A DNA stretch of 64,000 nt from Bacteroidota bacterium (GCA_027488905.1 JAIYAT010000035.1:594594-658593); one strand, 5' to 3'; positions 1-9,226 are shown, numbered from the stretch's first letter. Notes: generated by a model not told the origin, from the sequence alone. Numbers and translations: made by a program.

Positions 1-1
1 A

Positions 2-112
2 ATTGTTAATCTTGGAAGAATTAGCAAAGGCGACCAATTAAAAATGATGATAGAAAAACAACCTATTCTTGGTGAATTTGTTCAAAGTTTAGGATTGGAA
101 ATTGATTACTAA
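2..112 (+). CDS. C-terminal fragment of an unidentified protein
   Basis: An open frame enters from the left edge and stops with TAA at 110-112, giving 36 visible residues that end in GLEIDY. The charged, helical tail (GDQLKMMIEK, then EFVQSLGLEIDY) is of the kind seen at the end of Bacteroidota DNA polymerase III gamma/tau subunits, but this is only a resemblance and no diagnostic motif is visible. The next gene starts 2 bp after the stop, so the two are probably co-transcribed. Confidence 0.6.
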   Translation: MVNLGRISKGDQLKMMIEKQPILGEFVQSLGLEIDY

Positions 113-114
113 CC

Positions 115-708
115 ATGACAAATACAAATAAAATCAAGGAATCCTTGAGTTTGAAAGCAAGAAAATTCATTAATTACTTCTTAAAAGGATTATTAATCTC
201 TCTGCCTATTTATGCCACCTATCGCATTATTAGGGGCTCGTTAGAAACCCTTGATGCCGTGCTTGCATTTGAAACTAAAGGCTTAGGATTTTTAATTGTT
301 ATTTTTACTATTACGTTGTTAGGCATTATTGGATCAACCATCTTTACCCGTCCTGTTATAGACCTTATGGACGATATATTTTCTAAAATTCCATTGGTTA
401 AGGTTATTTATACTTCAATTAAAGATTTAATTGAAGCATTTGTTGGCGATAAAAAGAAATTTAACAAACCAGTTTTAGTCCAACTTACACCTGGCATATA
501 TAAACCAGGGTTTATTACCCAAGATGATTTAGAGTTTATGGGCTTAAAAGAGATGGTTGCTGTTTATCTACCTCATTCTTATGCCTTTTCTGGGAATGTT
601 TTTTTAGTTGAAAAAGAAAAAATTATTAAATACTCTGGGGAAAGTGGAGATTTGATGAAATTTATAATTTCGGGTGGTGTCATTCAAAATGACGATAAAA
701 ATAAATAA
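115..708 (+). CDS. DUF502 family membrane protein
   Basis: A 197-residue inner-membrane protein with two hydrophobic segments near the N-terminus (about residues 20-40 and 57-80) and a soluble remainder. The order of TM2, then RPVIDLMDDIFSKIPLVKVIY, then a beta-rich tail with GxxxPGF-like and YLPHSY segments matches the DUF502 family, whose biochemical function is unknown. The ATG at 115 lies 2 bp after the preceding stop and the next gene starts 2 bp after this one, so it sits in a tight plus-strand operon. The family call is from recognition of the sequence pattern; no role is inferred. Confidence 0.85.
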   Translation: MTNTNKIKESLSLKARKFINYFLKGLLISLPIYATYRIIRGSLETLDAVLAFETKGLGFLIVIFTITLLGIIGSTIFTRPVIDLMDDIFSKIPLVKVIYTSIKDLIEAFVGDKKKFNKPVLVQLTPGIYKPGFITQDDLEFMGLKEMVAVYLPHSYAFSGNVFLVEKEKIIKYSGESGDLMKFIISGGVIQNDDKNK

Positions 709-710
709 TT

Positions 711-1592
711 ATGCTTTTGATCAGGGATTTTTTAAGGCTTATTAGGTTCAATAATCTTATAATAATTTCCTTTACCCAATTATTTGCATATTACTTTTTA
801 TCTCCTTCCATCTCGCTTAGGGATGTCATTTCGCCTCAATTCATTATTTTACTCACAAGTACATTTTTGGTTGCAGCCGCAGGTTACATCATCAATGACT
901 ACATGGATGTCATGCTTGATTTGGTTAACAAACCCGAAAAAGTAATTGTTGGAAAAACCATTAGTAGACGATGGGCGATGTTCTTACATTTTGGGTTGAA
1001 CCTAATTGCCTTCTTATTAGCCCTGCAACTCAGCAACACAATTGCTTTAAGTGTTTTTCTATCTGGTTTATTTCTTTGGATTTATTCTCAATTACTAAAA
1101 AAAACCTACTTAATTGGTAATTTAATGGTTGCCACCCTAAGTAGCTTTACATTACTAGTTATTTATTTTTTCGACCATCGGGTAATGGTTAATGGCATTT
1201 GGGTTTATGCGGCCTTTGCCTTTTTAACAACACTAGTGCGCGAAATAATCAAAGACACCGAAGACATGCGTGGGGATGCAAAATTTAAATGCAAAACCTT
1301 ACCAATTGTTCTTGGAGTTAGAAAAACTAAAGATGTAATCACCTGGCTTCAAGTACTTTTGGCAGGCCTAACCTTAGTCTATTGTACTTTTTTTGGTGTG
1401 CTTAGTTACAGCAGTAATAAAGTGTTTGGCATTTTTGTTATGTATATGTTGTTGGCAGTAATTATTCCAATGTTTTCAAGTATTTGGCTTATTCGCATGG
1501 CAGATGTAAAGCAAGATTTTAGTCGCTTAAGCCTCATTGCCAAAGTTACAATGATTACAGGAATCCTCAGCATGGTCTTTTGGAGATATTAA
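711..1592 (+). CDS. UbiA-family prenyltransferase
   Basis: A 293-residue polytopic membrane enzyme of the UbiA superfamily, which transfers an isoprenoid chain from a polyprenyl diphosphate to an acceptor. The two Asp-rich magnesium-diphosphate sites are visible: NDYMDVMLD near residue 62 and DTEDMRGD near residue 182, between about eight hydrophobic helices. Bacteroidota homologues are usually annotated as geranylgeranylglycerol-phosphate geranylgeranyltransferase-like, but the acceptor cannot be read from sequence. It is 2 bp downstream of the DUF502 gene and 1 bp upstream of the PagL-like gene, which would fit an envelope-lipid role; that link is inference. Confidence 0.88.
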   Translation: MLLIRDFLRLIRFNNLIIISFTQLFAYYFLSPSISLRDVISPQFIILLTSTFLVAAAGYIINDYMDVMLDLVNKPEKVIVGKTISRRWAMFLHFGLNLIAFLLALQLSNTIALSVFLSGLFLWIYSQLLKKTYLIGNLMVATLSSFTLLVIYFFDHRVMVNGIWVYAAFAFLTTLVREIIKDTEDMRGDAKFKCKTLPIVLGVRKTKDVITWLQVLLAGLTLVYCTFFGVLSYSSNKVFGIFVMYMLLAVIIPMFSSIWLIRMADVKQDFSRLSLIAKVTMITGILSMVFWRY

Positions 1593-1593
1593 A

Positions 1594-2715
1594 ATGGAAT
1601 CAATGCTTGGGTCAAACAGAAAAACACTTGTTGTATTGCTATCATGCCTTAATCTCTTTGGTTATTCGCAAATTACCAAGATTGAAATTTCAACACTTTA
1701 TGGCCATCATTTTGCGACAAATGTAATTGATAAAACCAAAGCTTCTTTGGATGGAACTATCAAAGGAATAGAATTTGGTTTCGGTAAAAATGGAATAGGA
1801 AAACCATCCTATAAAAGCATTTACGGCGAACAAAAAGTAATGCTCAATTTTAGAGTAGCAGCCTTAAATAAAATAGATACTTTTGGGTATGCTTTTGGCA
1901 TTTTACCAAGTATTCATATACCACTCAACATAACCAAAAATCAAGCATTGCGCGCCAAAGTTTCTTATGGGATAAATTTTAATACCCAACAATACAATAA
2001 AGAAACTAACTTCGACAACAGAGCTATTAGTTCACACATTAACTTTGGCCTTGATTTAGGATTAGATTGGGAAATCAATTTAAAGGAAAAATATTACTTT
2101 GTATTATCACCAGGCGTTTACCACATTTCAAATGGTAGCATAAAAATGCCAAATGGTGGTATAAATTTATTATACCTAAAAGCAGGCTTCGGTTTGAACC
2201 GAGGGAAACCAAACAGCGAAATTCTAAAACATGATTATAATTTGGATAAGAAAGCTTGGAAGTATTGGTTGTATGGATTTGCTACCCATAGAGAGTATAA
2301 TTATTTTTCATACTTAGATAGGTTTTGGGTTTTTGGTTTGAACCAAAACATTCAATACCAGCTTAATAAACTATATTCTTTAGGATTAGGATTGGATTTC
2401 CATTATGATGCAACGCAATCTTTAACAGATAAAACTAAAAAACTTTACCAAGTAAAAGAGAACGAGAAGTATTTAGTAGCAATTGGCATTTCTCAAAGAT
2501 TTAGTTTAGGAAAGTTTTTCTTACCCTTTGGTGTGTATACTTATATTGCCCCATTAACATATATCAAAGAACCGCTGTACATTAGGTTTGGATTGGGTTA
2601 TAACTTAGGGCCAAATTGGTTTATTGGAAGTTTCTTCAAAGGTACCATTAATGCAAAAGGCCAACTAAAAAGCGATTTTATGGAATGGAGCTTAGGGTAT
2701 CGTTTAAGAAACTAA
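1594..2715 (+). CDS. PagL-like acyloxyacyl hydrolase (lipid A deacylase family)
   Basis: A 373-residue protein with an N-terminal signal-like hydrophobic stretch (about residues 10-25, ending near GYSQ) and alternating beta-barrel strands. Residues 177-180 are HISN, followed by GSIKMPNGGINLLYLKAG. This H-S-N...N-x-G-x-N pattern is the catalytic region of the PagL/acyloxyacyl hydrolase family (outer-membrane lipid A 3-O-deacylases). It is more than twice the length of PagL itself: a second, barrel-like half (about 215-373) carries no recognisable motif. Two copies of the GGTTTGAACC palindrome lie inside the gene at 2191 and 2335. It converges on, and overlaps by a few bases, the next gene. Confidence 0.75.
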   Translation: MESMLGSNRKTLVVLLSCLNLFGYSQITKIEISTLYGHHFATNVIDKTKASLDGTIKGIEFGFGKNGIGKPSYKSIYGEQKVMLNFRVAALNKIDTFGYAFGILPSIHIPLNITKNQALRAKVSYGINFNTQQYNKETNFDNRAISSHINFGLDLGLDWEINLKEKYYFVLSPGVYHISNGSIKMPNGGINLLYLKAGFGLNRGKPNSEILKHDYNLDKKAWKYWLYGFATHREYNYFSYLDRFWVFGLNQNIQYQLNKLYSLGLGLDFHYDATQSLTDKTKKLYQVKENEKYLVAIGISQRFSLGKFFLPFGVYTYIAPLTYIKEPLYIRFGLGYNLGPNWFIGSFFKGTINAKGQLKSDFMEWSLGYRLRN

Positions 2716-4139
2716 CGGTTTTGGTATCCAATAAAATTGGGCGTTTGAATCGAAATCATTTGGATTTGATTAGGCTTAACTTCAATTGAAATGCTTTTCT
2801 CTAATTCTGCTGCATTTTCTCCAACTGCTTTAAATTTGAGTTCTTGATTTCCAACAGGTAGTTTTACTCTGGTATAACTAATTTGGTATGGAAGCAATTG
2901 CCAATTCCTTGTATCAGCGTGTTCTGAAATAGCACCAATAACCGAGGCTGCCAAGGCAAAACCGTCTTTCTGTTTATCCTTACTAGCTTTATAAACAGCT
3001 AGTTGCTTTAAGGCAAGCCGTGTTAAGCCAATTGACAATTCTTTCAACATTCTGTCTTGCAAACTTTTATAGGCAATTGCGTTGATATCTTGCGCCAAAT
3101 AGAATTGATAACTGCCTTCTTTAGAAATAAGGTTTGCAGATTGAAACATCGGAATTCTCGTAACATATTTAGGAAGGGATAATCTAAAAAAACGCATGTC
3201 TGCAAGCCCTTTACTGTCTTCCTCACCAACATATATTGGAAACGCAATTCCTAGTTCAGTGTTAATGAATTGAACATATCCATTTCCTTGAGGGACAATT
3301 GAAATCGTAATACTTAATTCGTCTTTAACTGGTCCTAAGCCATTATTCCAAAAAACTAAAATATTTCCTGCATTCTTACTTTCCTCAACATTATGACGCA
3401 TATCAAATTCTTTTTCAAAAAACCTCAATTCATCATAAAAGCCAGTTAAATAGGCTGTTCTCAAAATATCTTTTTTAAGTTGAAAGGGCACCTCAGTTTT
3501 TAATTGAGGAGTATAATCTTCTTTATATACTTGCCAAGCATTTCTATAGGCAATAAAAGCGTCGTTGTATTCACGCCTTGCATCATACACAATTCCTAGT
3601 AGGTTGTGCGCGAAGGCATCTCTTTTGTACTTATTCTCGCTTTTATAGGCATCCGTTATTTTTTGCATCTTCTGCAACATGCGTTTGGCTTCGATTAAGG
3701 CTTCATCTAACTTTTGAAGTTCCATATAATTCATTACGCTGTAGTAATGAAGCATGATTTGCTCAAAATTCTCGCCAGGGTAGGTAGTGAATTTAGGGCT
3801 AGCAAGCATGGTAAGTACTGTTCCTGCCGCACTTTTATTGTAATCTTCCACAAAGTAATCAGCCTTTTGAAGGTAAATATTACTTTCTACGTGTTTACCG
3901 GCCATCCATAAGACAGTACCTTTATTTAAATAAAATAGAAGTAAGTTTCGTTTTTGCTTCTCCCATTTTTCGTCATCCGACAAAATTTTCTCTGCAGAGG
4001 CTAGGTTATTCTCATATACTGCCGTCATTAATTCATGGCTGCGCTGATAATATGTTGCGCAAGAACTTATGAATAGCGCAAAGAAAACCAATGCGGCATA
4101 GTTTCCTATGCCGCTAATATGTTTTTTAGTCTGTTTCAA
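2712..4139 (-). CDS. COG3014-type lipoprotein with TPR-like repeats
   Basis: A large periplasmic lipoprotein made as the second gene after an LpoB-like lipoprotein. I place the start at a TTG (4139), 1 bp after the upstream stop. It gives a 27-residue lipoprotein signal, MKQTKKHISG...FFALFISSC, directly before ATYYQRSHEL. An ATG at 4193 would also be in frame but adds a long charged leader and overlaps the upstream gene by 53 bp. The middle (about residues 75-230) consists of helix pairs resembling TPRs. The combination of LpoB with a COG3014 lipoprotein is a known pairing in several Gram-negative groups and points to control of peptidoglycan synthases; the exact role here is inference. Confidence 0.75.
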   Translation of the reverse strand: MKQTKKHISGIGNYAALVFFALFISSCATYYQRSHELMTAVYENNLASAEKILSDDEKWEKQKRNLLLFYLNKGTVLWMAGKHVESNIYLQKADYFVEDYNKSAAGTVLTMLASPKFTTYPGENFEQIMLHYYSVMNYMELQKLDEALIEAKRMLQKMQKITDAYKSENKYKRDAFAHNLLGIVYDARREYNDAFIAYRNAWQVYKEDYTPQLKTEVPFQLKKDILRTAYLTGFYDELRFFEKEFDMRHNVEESKNAGNILVFWNNGLGPVKDELSITISIVPQGNGYVQFINTELGIAFPIYVGEEDSKGLADMRFFRLSLPKYVTRIPMFQSANLISKEGSYQFYLAQDINAIAYKSLQDRMLKELSIGLTRLALKQLAVYKASKDKQKDGFALAASVIGAISEHADTRNWQLLPYQISYTRVKLPVGNQELKFKAVGENAAELEKSISIEVKPNQIQMISIQTPNFIGYQNR

Positions 4140-4140
4140 G

Positions 4141-4728
4141 TTAGTTCTTGATGAACTTTTTAATTTCCTTTTCACCAATCCAAACCTTTTCATTGGTTTC
4201 CAAATCAGTTAACTCTAGATTTACTTGATACTTGATTGTTTTTTGTTTTTTGTATTGGTCTACCACACTTAGGATAATACCATTTAGCATAAAATCAGCA
4301 CCTTTTTCTTCTCTCCATCTTTTGCGGGTGGCATCACTGGCAAAAGTTTGCTGATCATTGCGTTCATCTCTAATTTCATTGCGTTCTTCGCCACTTTGAA
4401 CTACAGAAACTGTTCCAGAATTAATGAAAGTTTTTTCCAAGTTTTTAATAAAGAAACCGGCATCGATATGTTCTGTTGTTTTGTTTCTAACCTGTCCAAT
4501 TATAACAACAGGTTTGCGACCATTTTTTGTTTCAAAATTTGCTCTCCAAGGCCTATTCAACACATCCTGAATCATTTCTTCTGCAACCAATTTAGCATCG
4601 GTATCATTCCATCTTCCACTTAAATCTGTTGCTGTGTTTGGGTCGATACGCTCTACCTTCCTTGAAGGGCCACAGTTGCTAAAAATTAATAATGAAGCAA
4701 AAGCAGTGGCAAAAAGTATTTTTTTCAT
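4141..4728 (-). CDS. LpoB-like penicillin-binding protein activator lipoprotein
   Basis: A 195-residue lipoprotein. A signal of 18 residues ends in a lipobox-type LLIFSNC with Cys19, followed by GPSRKVERID. The body contains VVIIGQVRNKTTEHIDAGFF, FINSGTVSVV and GADFMLNGIILSV, the pattern of the COG3417/LpoB family, whose best-known member activates PBP1B from the outer membrane. It heads a two-gene minus-strand unit with the COG3014 lipoprotein and is transcribed divergently from the thioredoxin-like gene, with only about 56 bp between their starts. Confidence 0.8.
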   Translation of the reverse strand: MKKILFATAFASLLIFSNCGPSRKVERIDPNTATDLSGRWNDTDAKLVAEEMIQDVLNRPWRANFETKNGRKPVVIIGQVRNKTTEHIDAGFFIKNLEKTFINSGTVSVVQSGEERNEIRDERNDQQTFASDATRKRWREEKGADFMLNGIILSVVDQYKKQKTIKYQVNLELTDLETNEKVWIGEKEIKKFIKN

Positions 4729-4784
4729 ATTATTGTTTTGTTCTTGTTTTACAAATAACGTTCCAAATTTTCAACTCTTTCAAA

Positions 4785-5318
4785 ATGTTTTTACGCAACA
4801 AAGAAAATAATTTCAAATGGAACTTTTCTTACCTTATAATAATAATATCATTAAGTGGCTGTATATCTCAAAAATCATACAAAGAAATCAACTTTAAAAA
4901 GGAAACAATTTTGGTTGGCAGAATTTCTGAAACCAATTTAATGGAACATAAAAAAACAAAATGGTATATTGAAAACTACAATAAATATGTTCCTGATTCG
5001 CTTATAATGATAAAGTTAAAGCAAAATTTGCCTGGAATCAATTTTATCATTTTTGGTGGAACTTGGTGCAGCGATACAAAAAGAGAATTACCAGCATTTC
5101 TATCAATTTTGCATCAACTTAGTATTGGTTCAAACCGATATGATATGTGGATGCTTGACTTAAAAAAAGAAAGCACCTATATTAATCCTAAGCTTTATGA
5201 CATTCAATATGTTCCAACCATTTTGATTTATAAAGACGGAAAGGAAATAGGCAGAATTATTGAAAAACCTAAAGAAACCTTAGAAATGGACTTGCTGAAA
5301 ATAATCTCAAATCCATAA
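4785..5318 (+). CDS. Thioredoxin-fold lipoprotein lacking the second active-site Cys
   Basis: I choose the ATG at 4785 because it gives a 177-residue protein with a short charged start and a lipoprotein signal, YLIIIISLSGC, at Cys27. An upstream in-frame start at 4692 would overlap the divergent lpoB-like gene. The core reads NFIIFGGTWCSDTKRELPAF, then MWMLDLKKES and a cis-Pro region VPTILIYKDGKEIGR, a clear thioredoxin fold. The usual WCxxC is WCSDT, so only one Cys is present, as in several Bacteroidota relatives. It is unlikely to be a classic disulfide reductase; binding, scaffolding or single-Cys chemistry is possible. One GGTTCAAACC motif lies inside the gene at 5127. Confidence 0.7.
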   Translation: MFLRNKENNFKWNFSYLIIIISLSGCISQKSYKEINFKKETILVGRISETNLMEHKKTKWYIENYNKYVPDSLIMIKLKQNLPGINFIIFGGTWCSDTKRELPAFLSILHQLSIGSNRYDMWMLDLKKESTYINPKLYDIQYVPTILIYKDGKEIGRIIEKPKETLEMDLLKIISNP

Positions 5319-5365
5319 ACAAATTTTGCCGTTTATCTAATTCTAACTCCAATAAAGGCTTAAGG

Positions 5366-5396
5366 TTTGAACCAAAATATAAAAATATTAACTTGC
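5366..5396 (+). promoter_or_regulatory. Candidate Bacteroidota promoter overlapping a GGTTTGAACC palindrome
   Basis: TTTG at 5366-5369, inside the palindrome at 5364-5373, is followed 19 bp later by TAACTTGC (5389-5396), a one-base-short version of the TAnnTTTGC -7 box. The prc ATG follows at 5402. The TTTG-N19-TAnnTTTG architecture is known for the Bacteroidota primary sigma factor. The -7 box here is imperfect and no start site is proven. Confidence 0.35.
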
Positions 5397-5401
5397 ACCT
5401 A

Positions 5402-7408
5402 ATGAAGAAAATTGCGATTTATATTCTGCTTCTATTTGCAGGATTATTTGAAAGTATAGCTCAAGACAGTTTAAAAACAACTTTAAAAACATTTAAACCA
5501 GAAGATCAGCACGGCATTTCTTACCAATTGGTGGGGCAAATTTTAAGCAGTTATCATTATAGAAAAGTTGAAATAAACGACCAACTTAGCAATAAAATTC
5601 TAGATAATTACTTAGAAAATCTAGACCCTGGAAAAGTTTATTTTTTGGCATCAGACATCCAAAAATTTGAGGAATATAGAAATCAATTTGACGATGATTT
5701 GCTTCAAGGAAATGCAAGCAAGGCTTTTGATATTTATAATATTTACCAACAGCGCATGTATGATAGAATCCAATTTACCTTTGATTTACTGAGGCAGAAC
5801 ATGGATTTTAGCGTGATGGACTCGTTTTTGGTAAATAGAGACAGCGCAGTTTGGATAGGTTCTTACAAAGAGTATGATGATTTATGGAGAGATAAAACAA
5901 AAAGCGAGGCCTTACTATTAAAAGCTGATGGAAAAAGTTATGAGGTTTGGTCGGATATTTTACGCAAACGTTATTATAACCTACTAAAGCAGTTGGCCAA
6001 AACAAAAAATGAAGATGTGTTTTCTTATTTTGTAAACTCACTAACAGAAATTGCAGACCCGCACACCAATTATTTTTCACCTAGAGCTGCAGAAGATTTT
6101 AACACTAGCATGAGTTTAAGTCTAGAAGGAATTGGTGCTACTTTACAATCGGAAAATGAATACACCAAAGTTAGAGAAGTTGTTAAAGGTGGGCCCGCAG
6201 ATAAAAGCAAGCTTGTTAAGGCCAATGACAAAATTGTTGCTGTAGGACAAGGTAAAGAAGGAGAAATGGTAAATGTCCTTGATTGGAGAATTGATGATGT
6301 AGTATCTTTAATTAGAGGTAAAAAAGGAACTACAGTAAGATTAGAAATTCTTTCTGTAGATGCCATTGGAAATAAGACAAAAATAGTTGAAATTGTAAGA
6401 GATAAGATAGTCTTAGAAGATCAAGCAGCAAAGGGAAGTATCAAAGAGGTAACCCAAAATGGCAAAAAGCAAAAAATTGGGGTGATTGTTTTGCCTACCT
6501 TTTACCTAGACGTTGCCGCCATGCAAAGAGGCGACAAAAACTTCAAAAGTACCAGCAGGGATGTAAAAAAGTTGATCCTAGATTTAAAAGTTCAGGGCGC
6601 AACAGCAATGGTTATCGATTTAAGAAATAATGGTGGAGGTAGTTTACAGGAGGCAATAGATTTAACAGGATTGTTCATTAAGAAAGGTCCTGTAGTGCAG
6701 GTTAAAGACCATTTTGGGGCAATAGAAATTGATGAAGACCGCGACGAAACAATAACTTGGGAAGGGCCGATGTGTGTTTTAGTAAATAGATTTTCAGCTT
6801 CGGCTTCTGAAATTTTTGCTGCGGCTATCCAAGATTATGACCGTGGATTGGTTATTGGAGAAAGAACTTTTGGCAAAGGAACCGTTCAAAACATGTGGGA
6901 CCTTAATCAATTTGTGAAAATTGGCTCAGGAAAAGTAGGTCAGATAAAATATACTATGGCAAAATTTTATAGGATTTCTGGAGGTAGCACCCAATTTAAT
7001 GGTGTTATTCCAGACATTGAATTCCCTGGCATGTATTCTGATAAAATGTTTGGAGAAGCAGCCAGTGAGTTTGCTTTGCCCTACGATGAAATTCCAAAAG
7101 TTAACTACTCACCTCAAGGCAATGCCAAAGCAAAATTGAATGATTTAAAAGCCATTCACGTTAGCAGGATGGCTAAATCTAAGTATTATCAATTTCTTCT
7201 TGAAGATATTGATTTAGCAGCTGCGAACAGAAACAGAAACTATTTCACATTAAACGAAGAGGTTTATAAAGCAGAATTGGCCAAAAATGAGGAAATGAAG
7301 AAAGTAAGGGAAAAACTAAAAAAGGAACTTAAAGAAAAAGGAAATGAGGAAGAAGGAAATTTAATATTAGATGAAGCTATTTTCTTGCTTTTAAATAATG
7401 TTCAATAA
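5402..7408 (+). CDS. prc: Carboxy-terminal processing (tail-specific) protease, S41 family
   Basis: A 668-residue periplasmic protease of the Prc/Tsp class. The ATG at 5402 starts a clean signal peptide (MKKIAIYILLLF...SIAQD). An earlier in-frame TTG at 5393 adds only three residues. A helical N-domain (about 25-235) precedes a PDZ domain (about 238-335, starting SLEGIGATL). The serine/lysine catalytic pair is in SASASEIFAA (residues 465-474) and FGKGTVQ (Lys492). The long charged C-terminal domain is typical of Prc rather than the shorter CtpA. Such enzymes trim or degrade periplasmic proteins from their C-terminus. It converges with rarA, and the two 3' ends overlap by 7 bp. Confidence 0.92.
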   Translation: MKKIAIYILLLFAGLFESIAQDSLKTTLKTFKPEDQHGISYQLVGQILSSYHYRKVEINDQLSNKILDNYLENLDPGKVYFLASDIQKFEEYRNQFDDDLLQGNASKAFDIYNIYQQRMYDRIQFTFDLLRQNMDFSVMDSFLVNRDSAVWIGSYKEYDDLWRDKTKSEALLLKADGKSYEVWSDILRKRYYNLLKQLAKTKNEDVFSYFVNSLTEIADPHTNYFSPRAAEDFNTSMSLSLEGIGATLQSENEYTKVREVVKGGPADKSKLVKANDKIVAVGQGKEGEMVNVLDWRIDDVVSLIRGKKGTTVRLEILSVDAIGNKTKIVEIVRDKIVLEDQAAKGSIKEVTQNGKKQKIGVIVLPTFYLDVAAMQRGDKNFKSTSRDVKKLILDLKVQGATAMVIDLRNNGGGSLQEAIDLTGLFIKKGPVVQVKDHFGAIEIDEDRDETITWEGPMCVLVNRFSASASEIFAAAIQDYDRGLVIGERTFGKGTVQNMWDLNQFVKIGSGKVGQIKYTMAKFYRISGGSTQFNGVIPDIEFPGMYSDKMFGEAASEFALPYDEIPKVNYSPQGNAKAKLNDLKAIHVSRMAKSKYYQFLLEDIDLAAANRNRNYFTLNEEVYKAELAKNEEMKKVREKLKKELKEKGNEEEGNLILDEAIFLLLNNVQ

Positions 7409-8682
7409 CCATATTTTTCTTTCCATCTAGTTTTTAAAAACTGTTTTTGCTCTTGCTCTCTAGCATTTTTTCCCGGCTCAAAGAACTTTTTACCACTAAT
7501 TGATGCTGGCAAGAATTCTTGTTCAACAAAGTTATTTTCATAGTTGTGTGAATAGGCATAGTCTTTTCCATAATTAAGTTCTTTCATTAATTTAGTTGGA
7601 GCATTCCTTAAATGTAACGGGACTGGCAGGTTTCCAGACATTTTAACTTCTGCTAAAGCCTCTTCAATTGCCATGTAACTCGCATTGCTTTTTGGAGAAC
7701 AGGCCAAATATATAGCACATTGAGAAAGTATTATTCTGCTTTCTGGGTTGCCAATTACTTTTACGGCGTCAAAGCATTGGCTGGCAAGCAAAAGTGCATT
7801 AGGATTTGCATTTCCAATGTCTTCACTGGCTAGAATTAGCATTCTTCTGGCAATAAAGGTTACTTGTTCTCCTGCATGTAGCATTCTAGCCAAATAATAA
7901 ACTGCAGCATTTGGATCGCTACCCCGTATAGATTTAATAAAGGCAGAAATTACATTGTAGTGTTCCTCCCCTCCTTTATCATATTTCAAAGTCCTTTGTT
8001 GTAAAACCTCTTCAACAAGTATATTATCAATTGAGATTCTGGCATTTGAATCAAACTGATTTGCCAACAATTCAAATAAATTTAATAATTTCCTTCCGTC
8101 TCCTCCACTATGCGCCAATAAAGCCTCCCACTCTGCTATTTCAATTTGTTTTGAACCAAACCATTCATCCTTTTTTATAGCTTCGAGTAGTATTTTCTTT
8201 AATGCAGAAGCATCCAATTCATTTAAAACATAAACCTGAGAACGACTCAAAAGTGCATTATTTACTTCGAAACTTGGATTTTCTGTAGTGGCTCCGATTA
8301 GGATAATTGTGCCATTCTCAACTGCGCCTAATAATGCATCTTGTTGACTTTTATTAAACCTATGAATCTCGTCTAGAAATAATAAGACTTTACCAATTTT
8401 CTTAGCATCCTCAATCACCTTTCTAACTTCTGCCACACCAGCTTGAATGGCACTTAAGTAGTATACATGCAGGCCCAATTCATTACCTATGATTCTAGCA
8501 AGTGTGGTTTTTCCTACCCCAGGTGGCCCCCAAAAAATCATACTTGGAATATTTTTATTTTGGATTACCCTAAATAAAGGTGAGCCAGGCGCTAATAGGT
8601 GTTCTTGACCGAAAACCTCTGCAATGTTTTGAGGTCTTACCCTTTCAGAAAATGGTTTTTGTGGAGGATTATCGAAAGCCAT
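7402..8682 (-). CDS. rarA: Replication-associated recombination protein A (RarA/MgsA AAA+ ATPase)
   Basis: A 426-residue AAA+ ATPase of the clamp-loader group that acts at stalled replication forks. Visible motifs are [15 protein letters not shown] at the start of the domain, Walker [10 protein letters not shown], Walker [11 protein letters not shown], sensor-1 region [10 protein letters not shown], and the C-terminal RarA part with [18 protein letters not shown] and [13 protein letters not shown] choose the ATG at 8682 ([11 protein letters not shown]), which fits the family start; an upstream in-frame ATG at 8733 would run into the divergent rlpA-like gene. The spacer between the two divergent starts is only 33 bp, so their promoters must overlap. 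Confidence 0.95.
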   Translation of the reverse strand: MAFDNPPQKPFSERVRPQNIAEVFGQEHLLAPGSPLFRVIQNKNIPSMIFWGPPGVGKTTLARIIGNELGLHVYYLSAIQAGVAEVRKVIEDAKKIGKVLLFLDEIHRFNKSQQDALLGAVENGTIILIGATTENPSFEVNNALLSRSQVYVLNELDASALKKILLEAIKKDEWFGSKQIEIAEWEALLAHSGGDGRKLLNLFELLANQFDSNARISIDNILVEEVLQQRTLKYDKGGEEHYNVISAFIKSIRGSDPNAAVYYLARMLHAGEQVTFIARRMLILASEDIGNANPNALLLASQCFDAVKVIGNPESRIILSQCAIYLACSPKSNASYMAIEEALAEVKMSGNLPVPLHLRNAPTKLMKELNYGKDYAYSHNYENNFVEQEFLPASISGKKFFEPGKNAREQEQKQFLKTRWKEKYGY

Positions 8683-8715
8683 ATAAATTTCAAATTCATT
8701 ATCTTCGTGAAAGTA

Positions 8716-9180
8716 ATGCAAAAATGGCTGCACATATTAATTTTTTTGATTGCCTATTTAGGGTCCGAAAAATTATTAGCCCAAACTACCATTCAATTAG
8801 ATTCTACTCAAGAAAAAAAACTATTTTATCAAGAAGGAAAAGCAAGCTATTATCATCCTAGTTTAGAAGGAAGGAAAACGGCAAGTGGAGCTAGGTATCG
8901 AAAAAATAAACTAACTGCTGCTCATTTAACCTTACCCTTAGGAACTAGAGTTAAAGTAACTAATGTAAAAACAAAAAAATGGGTAATTGTCACAATTAAT
9001 GATAGAGGACCTTACTCAAAAAAGTACATTTTAGATTTATCATTTAGAGCAGCTAAACACCTTGGCATGACTAATGGTAAGGGATTTGCCAAAATTAGAA
9101 TTGAAGAAGTAGTTCCAAAAGAAAAGATTTGGCAGCAGAGTCATATTCCCGAATTACCTGGGCAAGGGTTAAAAAAGTAA
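8716..9180 (+). CDS. RlpA-like double-psi beta-barrel septal/cell-wall protein
   Basis: A 154-residue secreted protein. The ATG at 8716 gives a signal peptide (MQKWLHILIFLIAYLG...LLAQ). The DPBB/RlpA-like domain then runs from EGKASYYHPSLEGRKTASGARY through LPLGTRVKVTN to VTINDRGPYSKKYILDLSF, with the conserved Asp-Arg-Gly-Pro turn and SFRAAKHLGM. The RlpA family comprises septal lytic transglycosylases and related peptidoglycan-binding proteins. There is no C-terminal SPOR domain, so this is the short form and its enzymatic activity is uncertain. A TATCTTCG box at 8700-8707 is a plausible -7 promoter element. Confidence 0.85.
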   Translation: MQKWLHILIFLIAYLGSEKLLAQTTIQLDSTQEKKLFYQEGKASYYHPSLEGRKTASGARYRKNKLTAAHLTLPLGTRVKVTNVKTKKWVIVTINDRGPYSKKYILDLSFRAAKHLGMTNGKGFAKIRIEEVVPKEKIWQQSHIPELPGQGLKK

Positions 9181-9201
9181 TATTGAGTTTAACTGAGCTT
9201 G

Positions 9202-9209
9202 TATATTTG
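9202..9209 (+). promoter_or_regulatory. -7 promoter box TATATTTG
   Basis: A perfect TAnnTTTG match lies 17 bp upstream of the DUF3817 ATG. The upstream -33 element is weak (TTGAG near 9183). The call rests on the known Bacteroidota promoter consensus and on its position. Confidence 0.45.
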
Positions 9210-9226
9210 CAATTCACTTTTGAAAA

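Noticed and set aside
2712..4193. Longer N-terminus for the COG3014 lipoprotein from ATG 4193
   Set aside because: It would place 45 residues, many basic, before the lipobox Cys and overlap the lpoB-like gene by 53 bp. The TTG at 4139 gives a normal signal directly after the upstream stop.
5127..5136. GGTTCAAACC copies as tRNA T-arms
   Set aside because: The word resembles GGTTCRAATCC of tRNA T loops, but no copy has an acceptor stem, anticodon arm or other tRNA features around it, and most lie inside conserved protein genes.
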